Source of the DNA: Legionellaceae bacterium
GTDB taxonomy: Bacteria; Pseudomonadota; Gammaproteobacteria; Legionellales; Legionellaceae
Assembly: GCA_030695645.1 (NCBI GenBank)
Contig: JAUYQG010000090.1
Location: forward strand, 1 to 37,336
Direction: 5' to 3'
Length of the DNA: 37,336 bases
Shown: piece after piece, positions 25,505 through 35,800 of the stretch
How the letters are laid out: every line of letters starts with the position of its first letter
Position numbering within the stretch: the first letter of the stretch is position 1
Translations under genes and position numbers: made by a program
The notes under the pieces: model-generated
Database searches by the model: none
What the model was told of the DNA's origin: nothing
Seen by the model: the letters and a program-made list of their open reading frames with translations, nothing else

Positions 25505-25654
25505 ATGAGTACATTTAATAATAATAATCATGGTGGAAAATCACAAGATGCTATTCGTCAAGAACGAGACAGCGCACGTAAACCCGTTAAAAAATCTCAA
25601 GTGAAATCTACTTTAGGTACTAAACTAAATCGTCCACACGATAGAAATAAATAA
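25505..25654 (+). CDS. Small basic protein, 49 residues
   Basis: An ATG at 25505 with TAGGAGA upstream opens a 49-codon frame. The product begins MSTFNNNNHGGKSQDAIRQE and is polar and strongly basic: seven Lys and five Arg against four acidic residues, with no hydrophobic segment. A strong terminator follows 12 bases after the stop, so it looks like a complete single-gene unit. No family is recognised; its charge would suit nucleic-acid or ribosome binding, which is only a guess. Confidence 0.65.
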   Translation: MSTFNNNNHGGKSQDAIRQERDSARKPVKKSQVKSTLGTKLNRPHDRNK

Positions 25655-25666
25655 TTAAAATAAAAA

Positions 25667-25700
25667 TAAAAAATGCCACAGTTATCTGTGGCATTTTTTT
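25667..25700. terminator. Bidirectional Rho-independent terminator
   Basis: AAAAATGCCACAG pairs with CTGTGGCATTTTTT around TTAT, giving a stem followed by a T-run at 25694-25700 on the plus strand and a T-rich run on the minus strand. It serves the small gene at 25505 and, in reverse, the 1198-codon gene that ends at 25739. It is the clearest intrinsic terminator in the window. Confidence 0.9.
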
Positions 25701-25738
25701 ACCTCGATTTTTTATATCACCACGGAATCCCTAAACAC

Positions 25739-28700
25739 TTAAGCCCTAGGTGATGTGCTATTAAGGTCTGGTTCGGTTCCCGACTCACTCTCCGCAGCTG
25801 ATATTCTAAGCTTATTTTTAACGCGTACTTGCTCAGCATTTACCTTTTTTTCCACATTTTCCTTATCTGACCTAAAACACCCACTCCCTTTTTCCTTCAT
25901 AATCTTCGCAGTAGATACAAGCGACGGCCAACCTTGATGTTCACCAATCGACTCAAAATGAATTTTCAAGGCACGCGCCGCACCTTCTATATCATCGTTA
26001 GTACTTACAGAACGCGTAACGTTGGTGTGAATAGACGACAGTGCGCCACCAATATACCGAACCACGGGTCCAATGAAAGGCGTGCGCACCGCAGCGTCAT
26101 AGGCACGATGAGGCGAAATGCTATTGACAACGCCGTAGAGTCTATCTAAAAACGTTCTTTTCTCTTTATCTGATGCTTTAGCTTTGTAATCATCGTTAAA
26201 TACCCTACGATCCAAATTATTTGTAGATCCTGAGCGCGTAGACCCCATCGCCTCGCCCGCTTTTTCTGGCAACACCAACGCTACAATTGGAATCCTTAAA
26301 ATAACACCCACATACAACGCAAACGCCCACAGAGCTCTAACAATTCCAAAAATAAAATCCGTAATCATTAAAATATCATCACTGGTAGCAATAGCGGCAC
26401 TTTTCACCCACGATGGCTTGTTGAAAACAAACCCATAGAGCGCACCAATCAGTCGAGCAGAATAGGTTATCGGTGCAAAAGGCAGAATAGCCACATATCT
26501 ACCCACCATAGTACGTGTTGACATGCCATGACGACGATAAAATACCGATAATAAAGGGCGTTTATCAATAAATGGAATAAGTGTTTTATTGTTGGCACCA
26601 CTATTGTGCGCATTTCGAACGCGTGCCAATTGATTGAATTGATTAATCAGACTATCCAGATGATCATAGTAACGCATAGCTTGGTTTTTGGCACTGCTCT
26701 CTGGCGTATCAGTAAACGATAAACCATGCTCCAGACGATCACACGCCGCTAAAATTTGTTCATATAACTGCTCTAGCTCATCGACCCCCCCCTTACTCAC
26801 GGTTTTTACACTCACCAGCTCTACCCTATCATCTGCTGCATAGGCTAATGATCGCTGGTTATTGGCATGCTCCTCAGGCCCATGTTCAAATATATTTTTT
26901 GTCTCGACCATGGATGCTAATAATCCTTCAGAAGTCGCTGGATCAGCTTTAATGTTGTGTATTGCGGCAATAATCCCGGTCATGACTTCCTCAGAAAATG
27001 TCTCGCCACATTTCTTGGAAATATCAGCTAACGTCTGTCGTAGCCCCGCATTGTCTGTCATATCAAGTAACTTAGCATCCTCAAACTCGTCTTTTAATTT
27101 CTGTATTGGATAATCCACAGAATCCACATTAACGACCGTTTGCAGCAAAATAGCAGCCTGTAAACCTAATAATAAATAATCAACGCTAGCAAGATTTGCC
27201 GTAAGACTACCTTCTTTAGCTTGGTATATGTACGCGTTTATTATGATGGCATACAGATTTGGTACTTGAAAACCATTAGGTAGTGTAATCATGACAGGAA
27301 GTAGTGGTAAAAATCGCAAACCATATCCCAACGCCAGAAGGCTGGTTAAACCCAAAATCAATTTTTCAGGGTTTTCAATTAGGGTCGTCAAGAACTCATA
27401 ATGTCCTTTATACACTTCAAGCATCCCTTCCGTGGTCAGCACACCGACTTTCCATAAAAACACAGCTGAAACTGATTGATTCATCAGCGTCGTCGGCAAC
27501 GAGCCCATAAGTTGCATTCCAATAAAATTTACTGGGGCCGTGAGAATGCTAATGACCCCTTTTAAATAGGCAATAGCCGCAATCGGAGGTAAACAACAGG
27601 TGAAACCCAAAAATGATATCGCGAAAAAGAATCCGGCAACACCCTGTGAGTTTCGCATAATGGGAGTAACCAGCAAATTAGCTCCCCCTGTAATAATCTC
27701 GGTAATGAACGCCGTGGGGATTTGCAACTCATTAATAACATTAAGCTTAGGATTACCCACCAAATTAGCTGGCTTTCTTTCCATAATGGTTACAATTTCA
27801 TTGAGAAGACGTACGTATTCCCTATTTTTATCATATAACGCATTGACTTCTTCAAACGTTTTTTTCGGTGTAGTCTCGATTAATGCATATCGAAAAAATC
27901 GATAAGGCGCCACCACTAAGTTACTGACAACAGACACGGCAGACACCTTTACAAAATTCGTCATGGAAGCAACCGATAAACTTTTAGCCAATACGGAATG
28001 AAAGTAACTATGGGGTTGAGAGCAGTCTTTTACCAAATTCATCAAACCTAGTTCTTTATCAAACAAATATCGCTGATTCCAACGTTTGCGAGCCGCTTTA
28101 AGACCTATCGTTAACGAAAAATAATCATGCAGAGCCGATATCCCTCGGTCAAGAGCTTGCATTGCTTTAGGAAATAATAATGCAGGAATGATAAGCGCAA
28201 TATTAAGACCCAAATGTAGTGTTGCAAACACGGCTTCAACCAAACCAACCACAAGAACCCACGTACCAATAGCTATCGATGTGATAACGGTTCGAGTTCC
28301 TCCGGAATTCAGTGGATCAGGATTATATGCCCTAACGCTCTTAACCACTTCAGCTACACGACTGATTTCTTCTGGTGTTAAATTAGGACAATAATACAAT
28401 AAGGAAACATCAAGTTCCTGATCACCACCTTTGATCGCCGACTCGAGATGATGTTGAATCAATTGCTCATCGGTTTTCGAGTACGTATCCACATGCCCAG
28501 TACCTTCCGTACTTAGTTTTATTTCCATTTCTAATTTAGCATTAGTCAATTCAGACGAACCATGCCATGCGCCTATTTGTTCCGATAATCGACCACCATG
28601 AATTTCTTTGGCGGCTTTGAGTCCCATATCCAATGTGTTAATTAAACTCTCCCCCATGAATAGACCTAATGGCAGAATGGTGGGGCCTCGTCGATTGATG

Positions 28701-29335
28701 GACAATAAATGACGAACGTGTTGTGGTGTGAGGTGATCATCTTTATTTCTTAAGTCTGTAAATTGACTTTGATAATTCGTACTATGTTCCTCAAGTCTCG
28801 GGAAAAGGCGGTTTGTTAGTAAATGAGTGATTTCAGCATTATTGCTATACTCCGTAAGCAAGCGTTTTTTTTGCACTTCGAGATTCTGAACAAACTGTGT
28901 AAACACACCTTCAAAGTCCGTTAACGTTTGGCTTGGGTCATATCCCGGATTGTTAATCCAGCGTTCTAATGCGGCAAAAGGTTGGGAGAATTCACGTAAA
29001 TTTTCCATTAATGTTTTCATTTGCTGAATGCTATACGCTCGTTGCAAAAGGGCTTTAGCCTCTGCTGTGTCCGTAGTAAAGAACGTATTATATTGAGTCT
29101 TAAGCTTCTCTAACTCCAAAACAGCGTATTCATTGTATTTATTTAATGCATTTTGAAACAGATAAAGATAAGGCGCATTTCTTGCAGAAGCATGCGGATC
29201 ATGCAATCGTTTGAGTAATTTTATATATTCCTCGGACGAGAGTTTCACTCTGATGTCGTCAATCACCTGAGCTCCCGTCTCTTTTTCTTGATGTTGCGTT
29301 ACCTCAAACGTAACACTCCCAATATCATATGGCAT
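25739..29335 (-). CDS. Unknown 1198-residue multi-pass membrane protein
   Basis: No family is recognised. Residues 1 to about 340 are soluble and helical. Hydrophobic segments follow at roughly 350-390, 565-610, 660-685, 725-740, 960-990 and 1005-1040, separated by charged regions, and the last 150 residues are polar, ending in a Glu/Ser/Thr-rich tail (AAESESGTEPDLNSTSPRA). There is no signal peptide, ATPase or transporter motif. Large size, scattered hydrophobic blocks and an acidic polar tail are seen in some type IV-secreted effectors of Legionellales, but that is only an analogy. GGGAA eight bases before the ATG supports the start. It diverges from the YgjP-type gene and converges on the small basic gene. 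Confidence 0.75.
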   Translation of the reverse strand: MPYDIGSVTFEVTQHQEKETGAQVIDDIRVKLSSEEYIKLLKRLHDPHASARNAPYLYLFQNALNKYNEYAVLELEKLKTQYNTFFTTDTAEAKALLQRAYSIQQMKTLMENLREFSQPFAALERWINNPGYDPSQTLTDFEGVFTQFVQNLEVQKKRLLTEYSNNAEITHLLTNRLFPRLEEHSTNYQSQFTDLRNKDDHLTPQHVRHLLSINRRGPTILPLGLFMGESLINTLDMGLKAAKEIHGGRLSEQIGAWHGSSELTNAKLEMEIKLSTEGTGHVDTYSKTDEQLIQHHLESAIKGGDQELDVSLLYYCPNLTPEEISRVAEVVKSVRAYNPDPLNSGGTRTVITSIAIGTWVLVVGLVEAVFATLHLGLNIALIIPALLFPKAMQALDRGISALHDYFSLTIGLKAARKRWNQRYLFDKELGLMNLVKDCSQPHSYFHSVLAKSLSVASMTNFVKVSAVSVVSNLVVAPYRFFRYALIETTPKKTFEEVNALYDKNREYVRLLNEIVTIMERKPANLVGNPKLNVINELQIPTAFITEIITGGANLLVTPIMRNSQGVAGFFFAISFLGFTCCLPPIAAIAYLKGVISILTAPVNFIGMQLMGSLPTTLMNQSVSAVFLWKVGVLTTEGMLEVYKGHYEFLTTLIENPEKLILGLTSLLALGYGLRFLPLLPVMITLPNGFQVPNLYAIIINAYIYQAKEGSLTANLASVDYLLLGLQAAILLQTVVNVDSVDYPIQKLKDEFEDAKLLDMTDNAGLRQTLADISKKCGETFSEEVMTGIIAAIHNIKADPATSEGLLASMVETKNIFEHGPEEHANNQRSLAYAADDRVELVSVKTVSKGGVDELEQLYEQILAACDRLEHGLSFTDTPESSAKNQAMRYYDHLDSLINQFNQLARVRNAHNSGANNKTLIPFIDKRPLLSVFYRRHGMSTRTMVGRYVAILPFAPITYSARLIGALYGFVFNKPSWVKSAAIATSDDILMITDFIFGIVRALWAFALYVGVILRIPIVALVLPEKAGEAMGSTRSGSTNNLDRRVFNDDYKAKASDKEKRTFLDRLYGVVNSISPHRAYDAAVRTPFIGPVVRYIGGALSSIHTNVTRSVSTNDDIEGAARALKIHFESIGEHQGWPSLVSTAKIMKEKGSGCFRSDKENVEKKVNAEQVRVKNKLRISAAESESGTEPDLNSTSPRA

Positions 29336-29448
29336 GAAATTTTCCCGATAAGTGTGGCTATAATATAATCATAGCAGGTAATTTTAATTTTAGTGCGGGT
29401 CTTTCATTTCGCTGTTAAAATAAAACGGGTACATGCAATTGGAGTTTT

Positions 29449-30138
29449 ATGATCATTGAAATGGATGGGCTTTCTATCGAAATCTCAAGAAAAAAAATAA
29501 AGAACATGTATTTGCGCATTCACTCCCCGACCGGTGATGTCAAAGTAACGGCATCGCACAAAATAACCTACGATGCGATTCACGCATTTCTTTTATTGAA
29601 GCGCTCATGGATTCACAAAGCACGAGCGCGAGTGATTGAACGTGAGCGGCCCAACGCACTACGAATGGAACATGGCGCACATCATTTCTTTTTAGGAAAG
29701 CCTTATGTCTTGATGATTCATACCAATGCAGCACATATGAAAATTGAAATCACTGGGCAATATTTGAATTGTTTCATCAAACCAGGAACCCAACCCGAAC
29801 GAAGTCTACTATTTATCCAATCTTGGTATAAACAACAAATGCTGCAATTATTACCCTCGTTAATTCAAAAATGGGAACCTATTATTGGTGTAACCGTTCA
29901 AGCGTGGGGCGTACGACTCATGAACACACGCTGGGGTTCGTGCCATGTCGTATCAAAACGAATTTCGCTCAATCTTAAATTAATTCAAAAACCATTGGAT
30001 TGCCTAGAATACGTTTTGGTGCATGAAATGGTGCATTTACATGAAGCCAACCACAGTCATCGATTTTACGCATTAATGGACAAATTTCTACCTAGCTGGC
30101 GAAAATCCAAATCGTTACTTGACCAAGCCTCTGCTTAG
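29449..30138 (+). CDS. YgjP/SprT-like zinc metallopeptidase (DUF45)
   Basis: The 229-residue product matches the YgjP-like metal-dependent hydrolase family: SRKKIKNMYLRIHSPTGDVKV at the start, NTRWGSC near 159 and the zinc site HEMVHLHEANH (His192, Glu193, His196, His202). It is probably a cytoplasmic peptidase of unknown substrate. GGAG five bases before the ATG supports the start. Its last 24 bases overlap the 3' end of the convergent kinase-like gene, so opposing transcripts overlap at their ends. Confidence 0.88.
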   Translation: MIIEMDGLSIEISRKKIKNMYLRIHSPTGDVKVTASHKITYDAIHAFLLLKRSWIHKARARVIERERPNALRMEHGAHHFFLGKPYVLMIHTNAAHMKIEITGQYLNCFIKPGTQPERSLLFIQSWYKQQMLQLLPSLIQKWEPIIGVTVQAWGVRLMNTRWGSCHVVSKRISLNLKLIQKPLDCLEYVLVHEMVHLHEANHSHRFYALMDKFLPSWRKSKSLLDQASA

Positions 30139-31347
30139 GAACGGGCCATCAGAATCGCTTTCGTTGCTAAAGATTGAAAATTTCCGTACGAGTTTTCTAG
30201 ACTCACACACATCCGCGTTAGTTGCGCATACTTGCATCGTTCCACTTGAGGAAGTCAGGGATGCCATGCGTGTTGTGTGCAACTTCTGTACGGTTTCTGT
30301 AACACTTGCAATCGTTATATCTATGTGACGAGCAATACAGGCTGTGTCCAGTTTAAATTGACAGTCATCACTCAGCATATAGGCTTCGTGTTCATTGCAC
30401 ACCTCTTCCAAATCTTCTCCTAATTGAGAAAAATATTGAACAATACAATCGGTTTCCTGACTGTTTGGGAGATACCGGTTCGCTAAATTCACAACGGCGT
30501 GGGCTAAGCTAGCAAGATCATATAATCGTGCCATATGCCAATGATAATAACCCGTATTATTTTGAGCACTATCCGCAATATCTACATAAGGCATAGAACC
30601 CAGCATTTCAAAATCAATAAAGAATAGCTGTTGCATGCTCTCTGACATAACCACATTGTCGTCCGTGATATCACCATGGTTGATGTTCTGTTCGTGAATA
30701 GTTTGAAGCATGTGCAAAAAAGGCAAGACCAAATTAAAATAGAGATCAGTTGATGTGCGTAGCCAAGTCAAGCTGATTTCGGTATCCTTAATCATACGTT
30801 GATAAGTACCTTCTGTTGTACGTTCCCATACGACACTGGCGTGTTCATATAAACACTCGCTCATAGCCCAATTCATGTTAATCATGGGCATGTGAAAAAC
30901 CGGCACACTTTGAATGCCAAAATAATACATTTTATTGGGGTTATGGACATAACTCATAAAACATGTTTCATTTTCTTGAGGGAGGAGCATCACGATAAAT
31001 TCCCTGTCTTTGCATATTGGAACAAAAGCACGACAGCACTTCTCGTTGTCTTCCATTTCCTGTGTTCTTTCTTCTTCGCTTATTCTGTCACGTTGCTCAA
31101 AAGAAACAATGGGTGCTATTTTTTGAATTAACTCTTCAGATAAAATCTGATTATCCAGAGGCCAAGTGGTTTCCAAGCGCTTCCCTTCGGCATAGACATT
31201 GAGTGTTGCTAAATCGGATGACCAACAGTCTCTGATGTTGGTCATCATCCCTCGGTCACGATGTGCTGCCAAGAATTCTAGCTCCTCCACATCAGTGAGG
31301 ATATAAATGGCTTTTTGAGCATTGGTTTCAAATAATAAAATAGGCAT
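30115..31347 (-). CDS. Kinase-like protein (protein kinase/APH-type catalytic loop)
   Basis: Residues 211-247 have the catalytic core of the protein-kinase-like fold: a helix FLHMLQTIHEQNIN, the loop HGDITDDNVVM (His224, Asp226, Asn231) and, after a strand, FFIDFE (Asp245) in place of the DFG metal-binding motif. YDLASLAHAVVNL (from 276) resembles the following helix with its conserved Asp. HGDxxxxN and a DFE-like end are usual in aminoglycoside-phosphotransferase-like and divergent bacterial kinases. The N-terminal 200 residues show no clear glycine loop or catalytic Lys. There is no signal peptide or membrane segment. The C-terminal 50 residues are Ser-rich. A eukaryotic-like effector kinase is one possibility, a metabolite kinase another. 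Confidence 0.65.
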   Translation of the reverse strand: MPILLFETNAQKAIYILTDVEELEFLAAHRDRGMMTNIRDCWSSDLATLNVYAEGKRLETTWPLDNQILSEELIQKIAPIVSFEQRDRISEEERTQEMEDNEKCCRAFVPICKDREFIVMLLPQENETCFMSYVHNPNKMYYFGIQSVPVFHMPMINMNWAMSECLYEHASVVWERTTEGTYQRMIKDTEISLTWLRTSTDLYFNLVLPFLHMLQTIHEQNINHGDITDDNVVMSESMQQLFFIDFEMLGSMPYVDIADSAQNNTGYYHWHMARLYDLASLAHAVVNLANRYLPNSQETDCIVQYFSQLGEDLEEVCNEHEAYMLSDDCQFKLDTACIARHIDITIASVTETVQKLHTTRMASLTSSSGTMQVCATNADVCESRKLVRKFSIFSNESDSDGPFLSRGLVK

Positions 31348-31415
31348 AAGGCTACAGCGGCATCGAGAGAGTTAGTTTTCTTATGATAACTCAGAGAGGC
31401 GCCAACTCTCAACGA

Positions 31416-31904
31416 TTAATTCGAATGATCAACAAGCATCGCATACGCTTTTTTAGCGGGATCAAAATCAGGGTATTGATCCACAATAGCTTTTAAATCT
31501 TGTCTCGCTTGATCATCTTTGCCCTCATTCAATAAATTCATCGCATCATAGTACTGAATTTGTGCTAAAGACACGGGAATATTAGCGGGTTTAGCAATCG
31601 TAATGGACGTTTTATTAAAAGCAATTTTTTGCTTCACTGAGTTTGCACTGCTTGTAAGCCAAGCTGATTTATTACTAATGAATTCTTGACTAGCATGATA
31701 ATACTTCGAAAATTGAAAGTGATACGCAATAAAAAATAAAGTCACTATGATTCCGGTGCTCATTAAGATGATCAACAAATTTTGCAACGATCGAGCTTTA
31801 TGATCACTCTCAAAACTGCTGCGCGATGAGGATGGATTCAATAACACCGATTCTTTATTACTGTTGTGCTTTAAATTATTCAATGTCTCGTTAATTAAAC
31901 TCAT
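31416..31904 (-). CDS. MshN-like single-pass membrane protein
   Basis: The 162-residue product starts MSLINETLNNLKHN, like MshN and related proteins (MSxINxMLxDLxxR), has a cytoplasmic polar stretch, one membrane segment (about residues 42-62, LIILMSTGIIVTLFFIAYHF) and a C-terminal SLAQIQYYDAMNLLNEGKDDQARQDLKAIVDQYP that reads as one TPR unit. It is much shorter than full MshN. GAGG six bases before the ATG at 31904 is preferred to the GTG at 31916. It follows the MshM-like ATPase by 40 bp, and that gene pair supports the assignment. Confidence 0.65.
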   Translation of the reverse strand: MSLINETLNNLKHNSNKESVLLNPSSSRSSFESDHKARSLQNLLIILMSTGIIVTLFFIAYHFQFSKYYHASQEFISNKSAWLTSSANSVKQKIAFNKTSITIAKPANIPVSLAQIQYYDAMNLLNEGKDDQARQDLKAIVDQYPDFDPAKKAYAMLVDHSN

Positions 31905-31944
31905 CGATAACCTCACTATATCAAAATTAGGATCATAATAATCC

Positions 31945-32832
31945 TTACTCAGAATACAAATCGACCGGATCCTGCTTCCTTGTAAATAAAGCTAGAAACT
32001 GATACCACCTAGATCCCTTCGTTATGGATTCTGTATCCAAGATCGCCTTTAAAACAATAGCCCTAGACACATGCCGCTCGTCAAGACTGTACGCTAACAT
32101 GAGTGACTTATGACAAACAATATTAATAAGGCGTGGTATACCTTTTGTTTTCTTGTACAACAAATTAATGGCACTAGGTGAAAAAGTAATATCATGCGCC
32201 TTATGAGGTTTTGAGGCTTTGGATAAACGATGAAATATATAGTTAGATAAATCCTGTCTATTAATCGGTAATAAGGTGTATGAAAAAGAAATTCGTTGGA
32301 GAACGTGGTTAAAGCCGTTCAACTTATCATCGAGATCCAAGCCACCAATCAACACAATCTGACATAGCTTTTCGTTAGCACACTCAAAATTACTTAATAT
32401 CTGAATAATTTCTAAGTTTTCTATGCTTAAGTACTGTGCCTCATCAAATAACAAGACCAGTTTCTTATTTTTCTTTTTCAATTCCAATGACTTATTGTAA
32501 ATTAATTTAGACAAATAAGCATTTTGATCGTCCATGTCATAAGACACATTCAACTCGGTTAGAATCGTCTGCAACAACTCCGTATAGGTAAAATAAGGGT
32601 TATGCAAATATATTGGAAAATAGTTTTTACTTATATTTTCAATAAATAGGCGACATAACAGACTTTTCCCTGTCCCCGATTGACCTGTTATCTTAATGAT
32701 TCCATCATTGACCTGCAAACCAACTTTTAATACATCGAGAGATTTTTGATGAGTCTCTAAATTATAGTAATAATCAGTGTTTGGAAATTGATTAAATGGA
32801 AACTCTGTTAAATTAAAAAATTCCTGGTACAT
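31945..32832 (-). CDS. AAA ATPase of the ExeA/MshM type
   Basis: The 295-residue product starts MYQEFFNLTEFPFNQFPNTD, the hallmark of ExeA/GspA/MshM proteins, then shows a Walker A GQSGTGKS (about 50-57), Walker B LVLLFDEAQYLS (about 127-138), an IVLIGGLDLDDKL sensor region and a C-terminal winged region GIPRLINIVCHKSLMLAY. ExeA has a peptidoglycan-binding domain that is missing here, which favours MshM. These ATPases help assemble secretins or pili across the wall. GGAGAG five bases before the ATG at 32832 excludes the TTG at 32844. It lies 15 bp after the Sel1-repeat gene. No other pilus genes are visible. Confidence 0.8.
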   Translation of the reverse strand: MYQEFFNLTEFPFNQFPNTDYYYNLETHQKSLDVLKVGLQVNDGIIKITGQSGTGKSLLCRLFIENISKNYFPIYLHNPYFTYTELLQTILTELNVSYDMDDQNAYLSKLIYNKSLELKKKNKKLVLLFDEAQYLSIENLEIIQILSNFECANEKLCQIVLIGGLDLDDKLNGFNHVLQRISFSYTLLPINRQDLSNYIFHRLSKASKPHKAHDITFSPSAINLLYKKTKGIPRLINIVCHKSLMLAYSLDERHVSRAIVLKAILDTESITKGSRWYQFLALFTRKQDPVDLYSE

Positions 32833-32847
32833 GAAGCTCTCCAAACA

Positions 32848-35800
32848 TTAATTTTTTGAGATTTCGTTTACATACAAATCGTATGCTTTATTCAGATCTT
32901 TTTTAACACCATAACCGTTCTTATACATGACAGCCAATTGGTTTTTTGCCTGCGTATTGCCATGCTGAAGAGCATTATTTAACCAGTAAAATGCTTTCGC
33001 ATAATCTAGGCTAGTACCCGTTCCATTAAAATACATTAAGCCGATGTGATACTGTGAATTAATATCACCTTGCTCAGCTGACTTAAGGTACCATTTAAAT
33101 GCTTCTGTCGGATTTTGATTAACACCAATTCCTGTGTCATACATCAACGCCAACTTAGATTGCGCATCCTTATGACCTGCCATAGCCGCTTTTGTATTCC
33201 AAACTGCCGATTTATTATAGTCTAAAGGTACACCCTGTCCTTTGCTGTACATGTCAGCCAAGGTATATTGTGCCAACATATTGCCTTGCATAGCTGACTT
33301 TTCCAATAACACCGCAGCTTTTTGATCGCTTTTTGCCACTTCTTTGCCATTAAGATACAGCTGGGCCATAACATATTCGGCTTTCTCATTATTACTTGTT
33401 ACCGCTTTATTGAGCCAGTATAAAGCTGTTTTTATATTCTTCGCTACTAGACGACCATCCAAGTAATACATACCCAGCTTATATTGAACATTAGCATTGC
33501 CTTTTTCACCAACATCTTCATAGAGCTCTAATGCTTTAGCGACATTTTGAGGTACACCATCACCTTGCTCGTATTTTTGAGCCAACTTATATTTAGCAAA
33601 TAAATTACCATTATCGGCAGCTTGCTGGTAATAATAGGCGGCTCTTGACTTATCAGCAGGAACACCTTGTCCAGCATCATATAAACGAGCCAGAGCCATT
33701 TCTGCTCTCAGTTGACCATTTGATGCTGACGAATAACCGTTATCAACCGCTTGTTTGTAATATTTAAATGCTTTTTCGTTGTTAATTGGCATACCTATGC
33801 CGGTTTCATTAAACAAGCCCATTTCATATTGAGCATACACATTTCCACCTGTGGCTGCTTTTTCAAACCAATATGTCGCTTGATCAGTCGCCTTTTTAAC
33901 ACCCGTACCTTCACGGTACATGAGAGCAACACCGTATTGAGCGTCGGTTAAGTTTTGTTTTGCCGCAACCAACTGCCAGTTAAACGCTTCCGTAGCATCT
34001 TGTTTAACCCCACGTCCGTACTGATACATCAAACCCAGATTATAAGCGGCGATTGCATTGCCACGTTTTGCAGCACTCAAATATAATTCTTGTGCTTTTG
34101 CAAAATCATTCGCTGCTTCGTCATCCGCCTCATAAATAAATGCAAGTGCCGTTTGCGACGTAATATCACCTAGTTTAGCTGATTTATCATACCAACTGAT
34201 TGCTCGATTAATATCTCGCGGTACACCAATGCCCAATTGATACATATTACCTAACAAGTACTCAGAAATTGGATTGCTTTGATCCGCAGCTTTTTCATAC
34301 CATGTTTTAGCTACGATATCATTTTTGGCAACACCTAGACCATTTTGATACATGTATCCAATTTTAACTTGTGCCACTGCATTACCTGATTCAGCCGATT
34401 TTTCATACAATTGCGCTGCGGCACTGATTAAATTTGCTGATTGATTTTTCGTCACATAATAATCGGCAAGAAACAACTTGGCTTGTGGGTTATTTTGAGC
34501 CGCAGATTTTTCAATTAGGCTAATTACTTTTGCTTGATTATCCTTCTTGTCCTGGTTTTGCAGCAGCAATGCTAAGTTATATTCTGCCGCTGGGTAATTC
34601 TGTTGAGCCGATTCTTGTATTAAATGCAGACCTTCCGTTTTATCTTCTGACGTATCGACACCCAAATAAGCATAAGTTCCCAAAATATATTCCGCTATCG
34701 CATTTTTTGCCTCAGCTGCTTTTCCATACCAAGTAATAGCCTGAGCTGGATTACGCTGGACACCTATGCCGCGATCGAGCATCAATGCAACCAAAAGTTT
34801 TGCCTTAGTATTGCCTTTATAGGCCGCCTCATTTGCAATACGATATGCTTTGGCCAAGGTATCTTGATTCTGTGAGTGTTGAATATAGTATGAGGCTAAC
34901 ACTTCTTGTGCACCCACATGCCCTTGCAACACAGCTCGTTGATACAACTGAAGTGCCTTACTGATTAGTTCGTTACTGACCATATCATCAGTCGATGTCG
35001 CAGCATCTTCAGAATACAATTGCGCCAAACTAAATTGCGCATCAGCAATGTCTTTATCCGCAGCTAACTGATAAAGTTGCTCGGATTTCACTCGATCTTT
35101 AAGCAACATATCGGGCGCCGATTTAGTACTGAAACCACGCTCATAGAAGGTTGCTAATGCATATTGTGCGTAAGGATCACCTGATGTCGCGGCTGAGTTT
35201 AACCAATAAATAGCTTCTTTATCATTTTGTTTAACGCCCTCACCGTTCAAGTACATCAGTGCAAGATTGTATTTCGCCTTACTAAAATCTTGTTTTGCGG
35301 CACTTAAATACCAATCAGCTGCAACTTTTTTATCCTGAGCAACGCCATGCCCATGCTCATACATTTGCGCTACTTTGAACTGTGGCTTTGCATAACCATG
35401 CTCAGCTTCTTTCATTGTCCAGCTAAATAGAGTTTGTGCCTTATTGATGTCGTGCTCTTCACCTTCCAAAAGGTATTTAAGCGTAATTTTCTTAGTGAAT
35501 GTCGCCTGCGATTGATCATTCCATGCCAAAAGTTGCGTTATAGACATGTTTTTAGGATTTTCTAATGTATAACGTGTCTTGAAAACGTCTCGCTTACTCA
35601 GAGTAACCAGCTTAGCAGTTGTTAATTGTGCCTCTGCCGTATCGGAGGATTGTTTCTGTTGATTTGACGTTAATGACTCAAGTTGTTCTTTTGATAACAC
35701 ATCGCCATTAAGCGACGCTTTTTGCAACCAATGAATAGCTTGTTCATGGCTCGCTGGATCATCACTTTGTTTTAAATATAATTGAGCTAATGCATGTTGT

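Noticed and set aside
31366-31411. Inverted repeat GAGAGTT/AACTCTC between the kinase-like and MshN-like genes
   Set aside because: Seven-base arms with a long loop and no T-run; too weak to list as a terminator.
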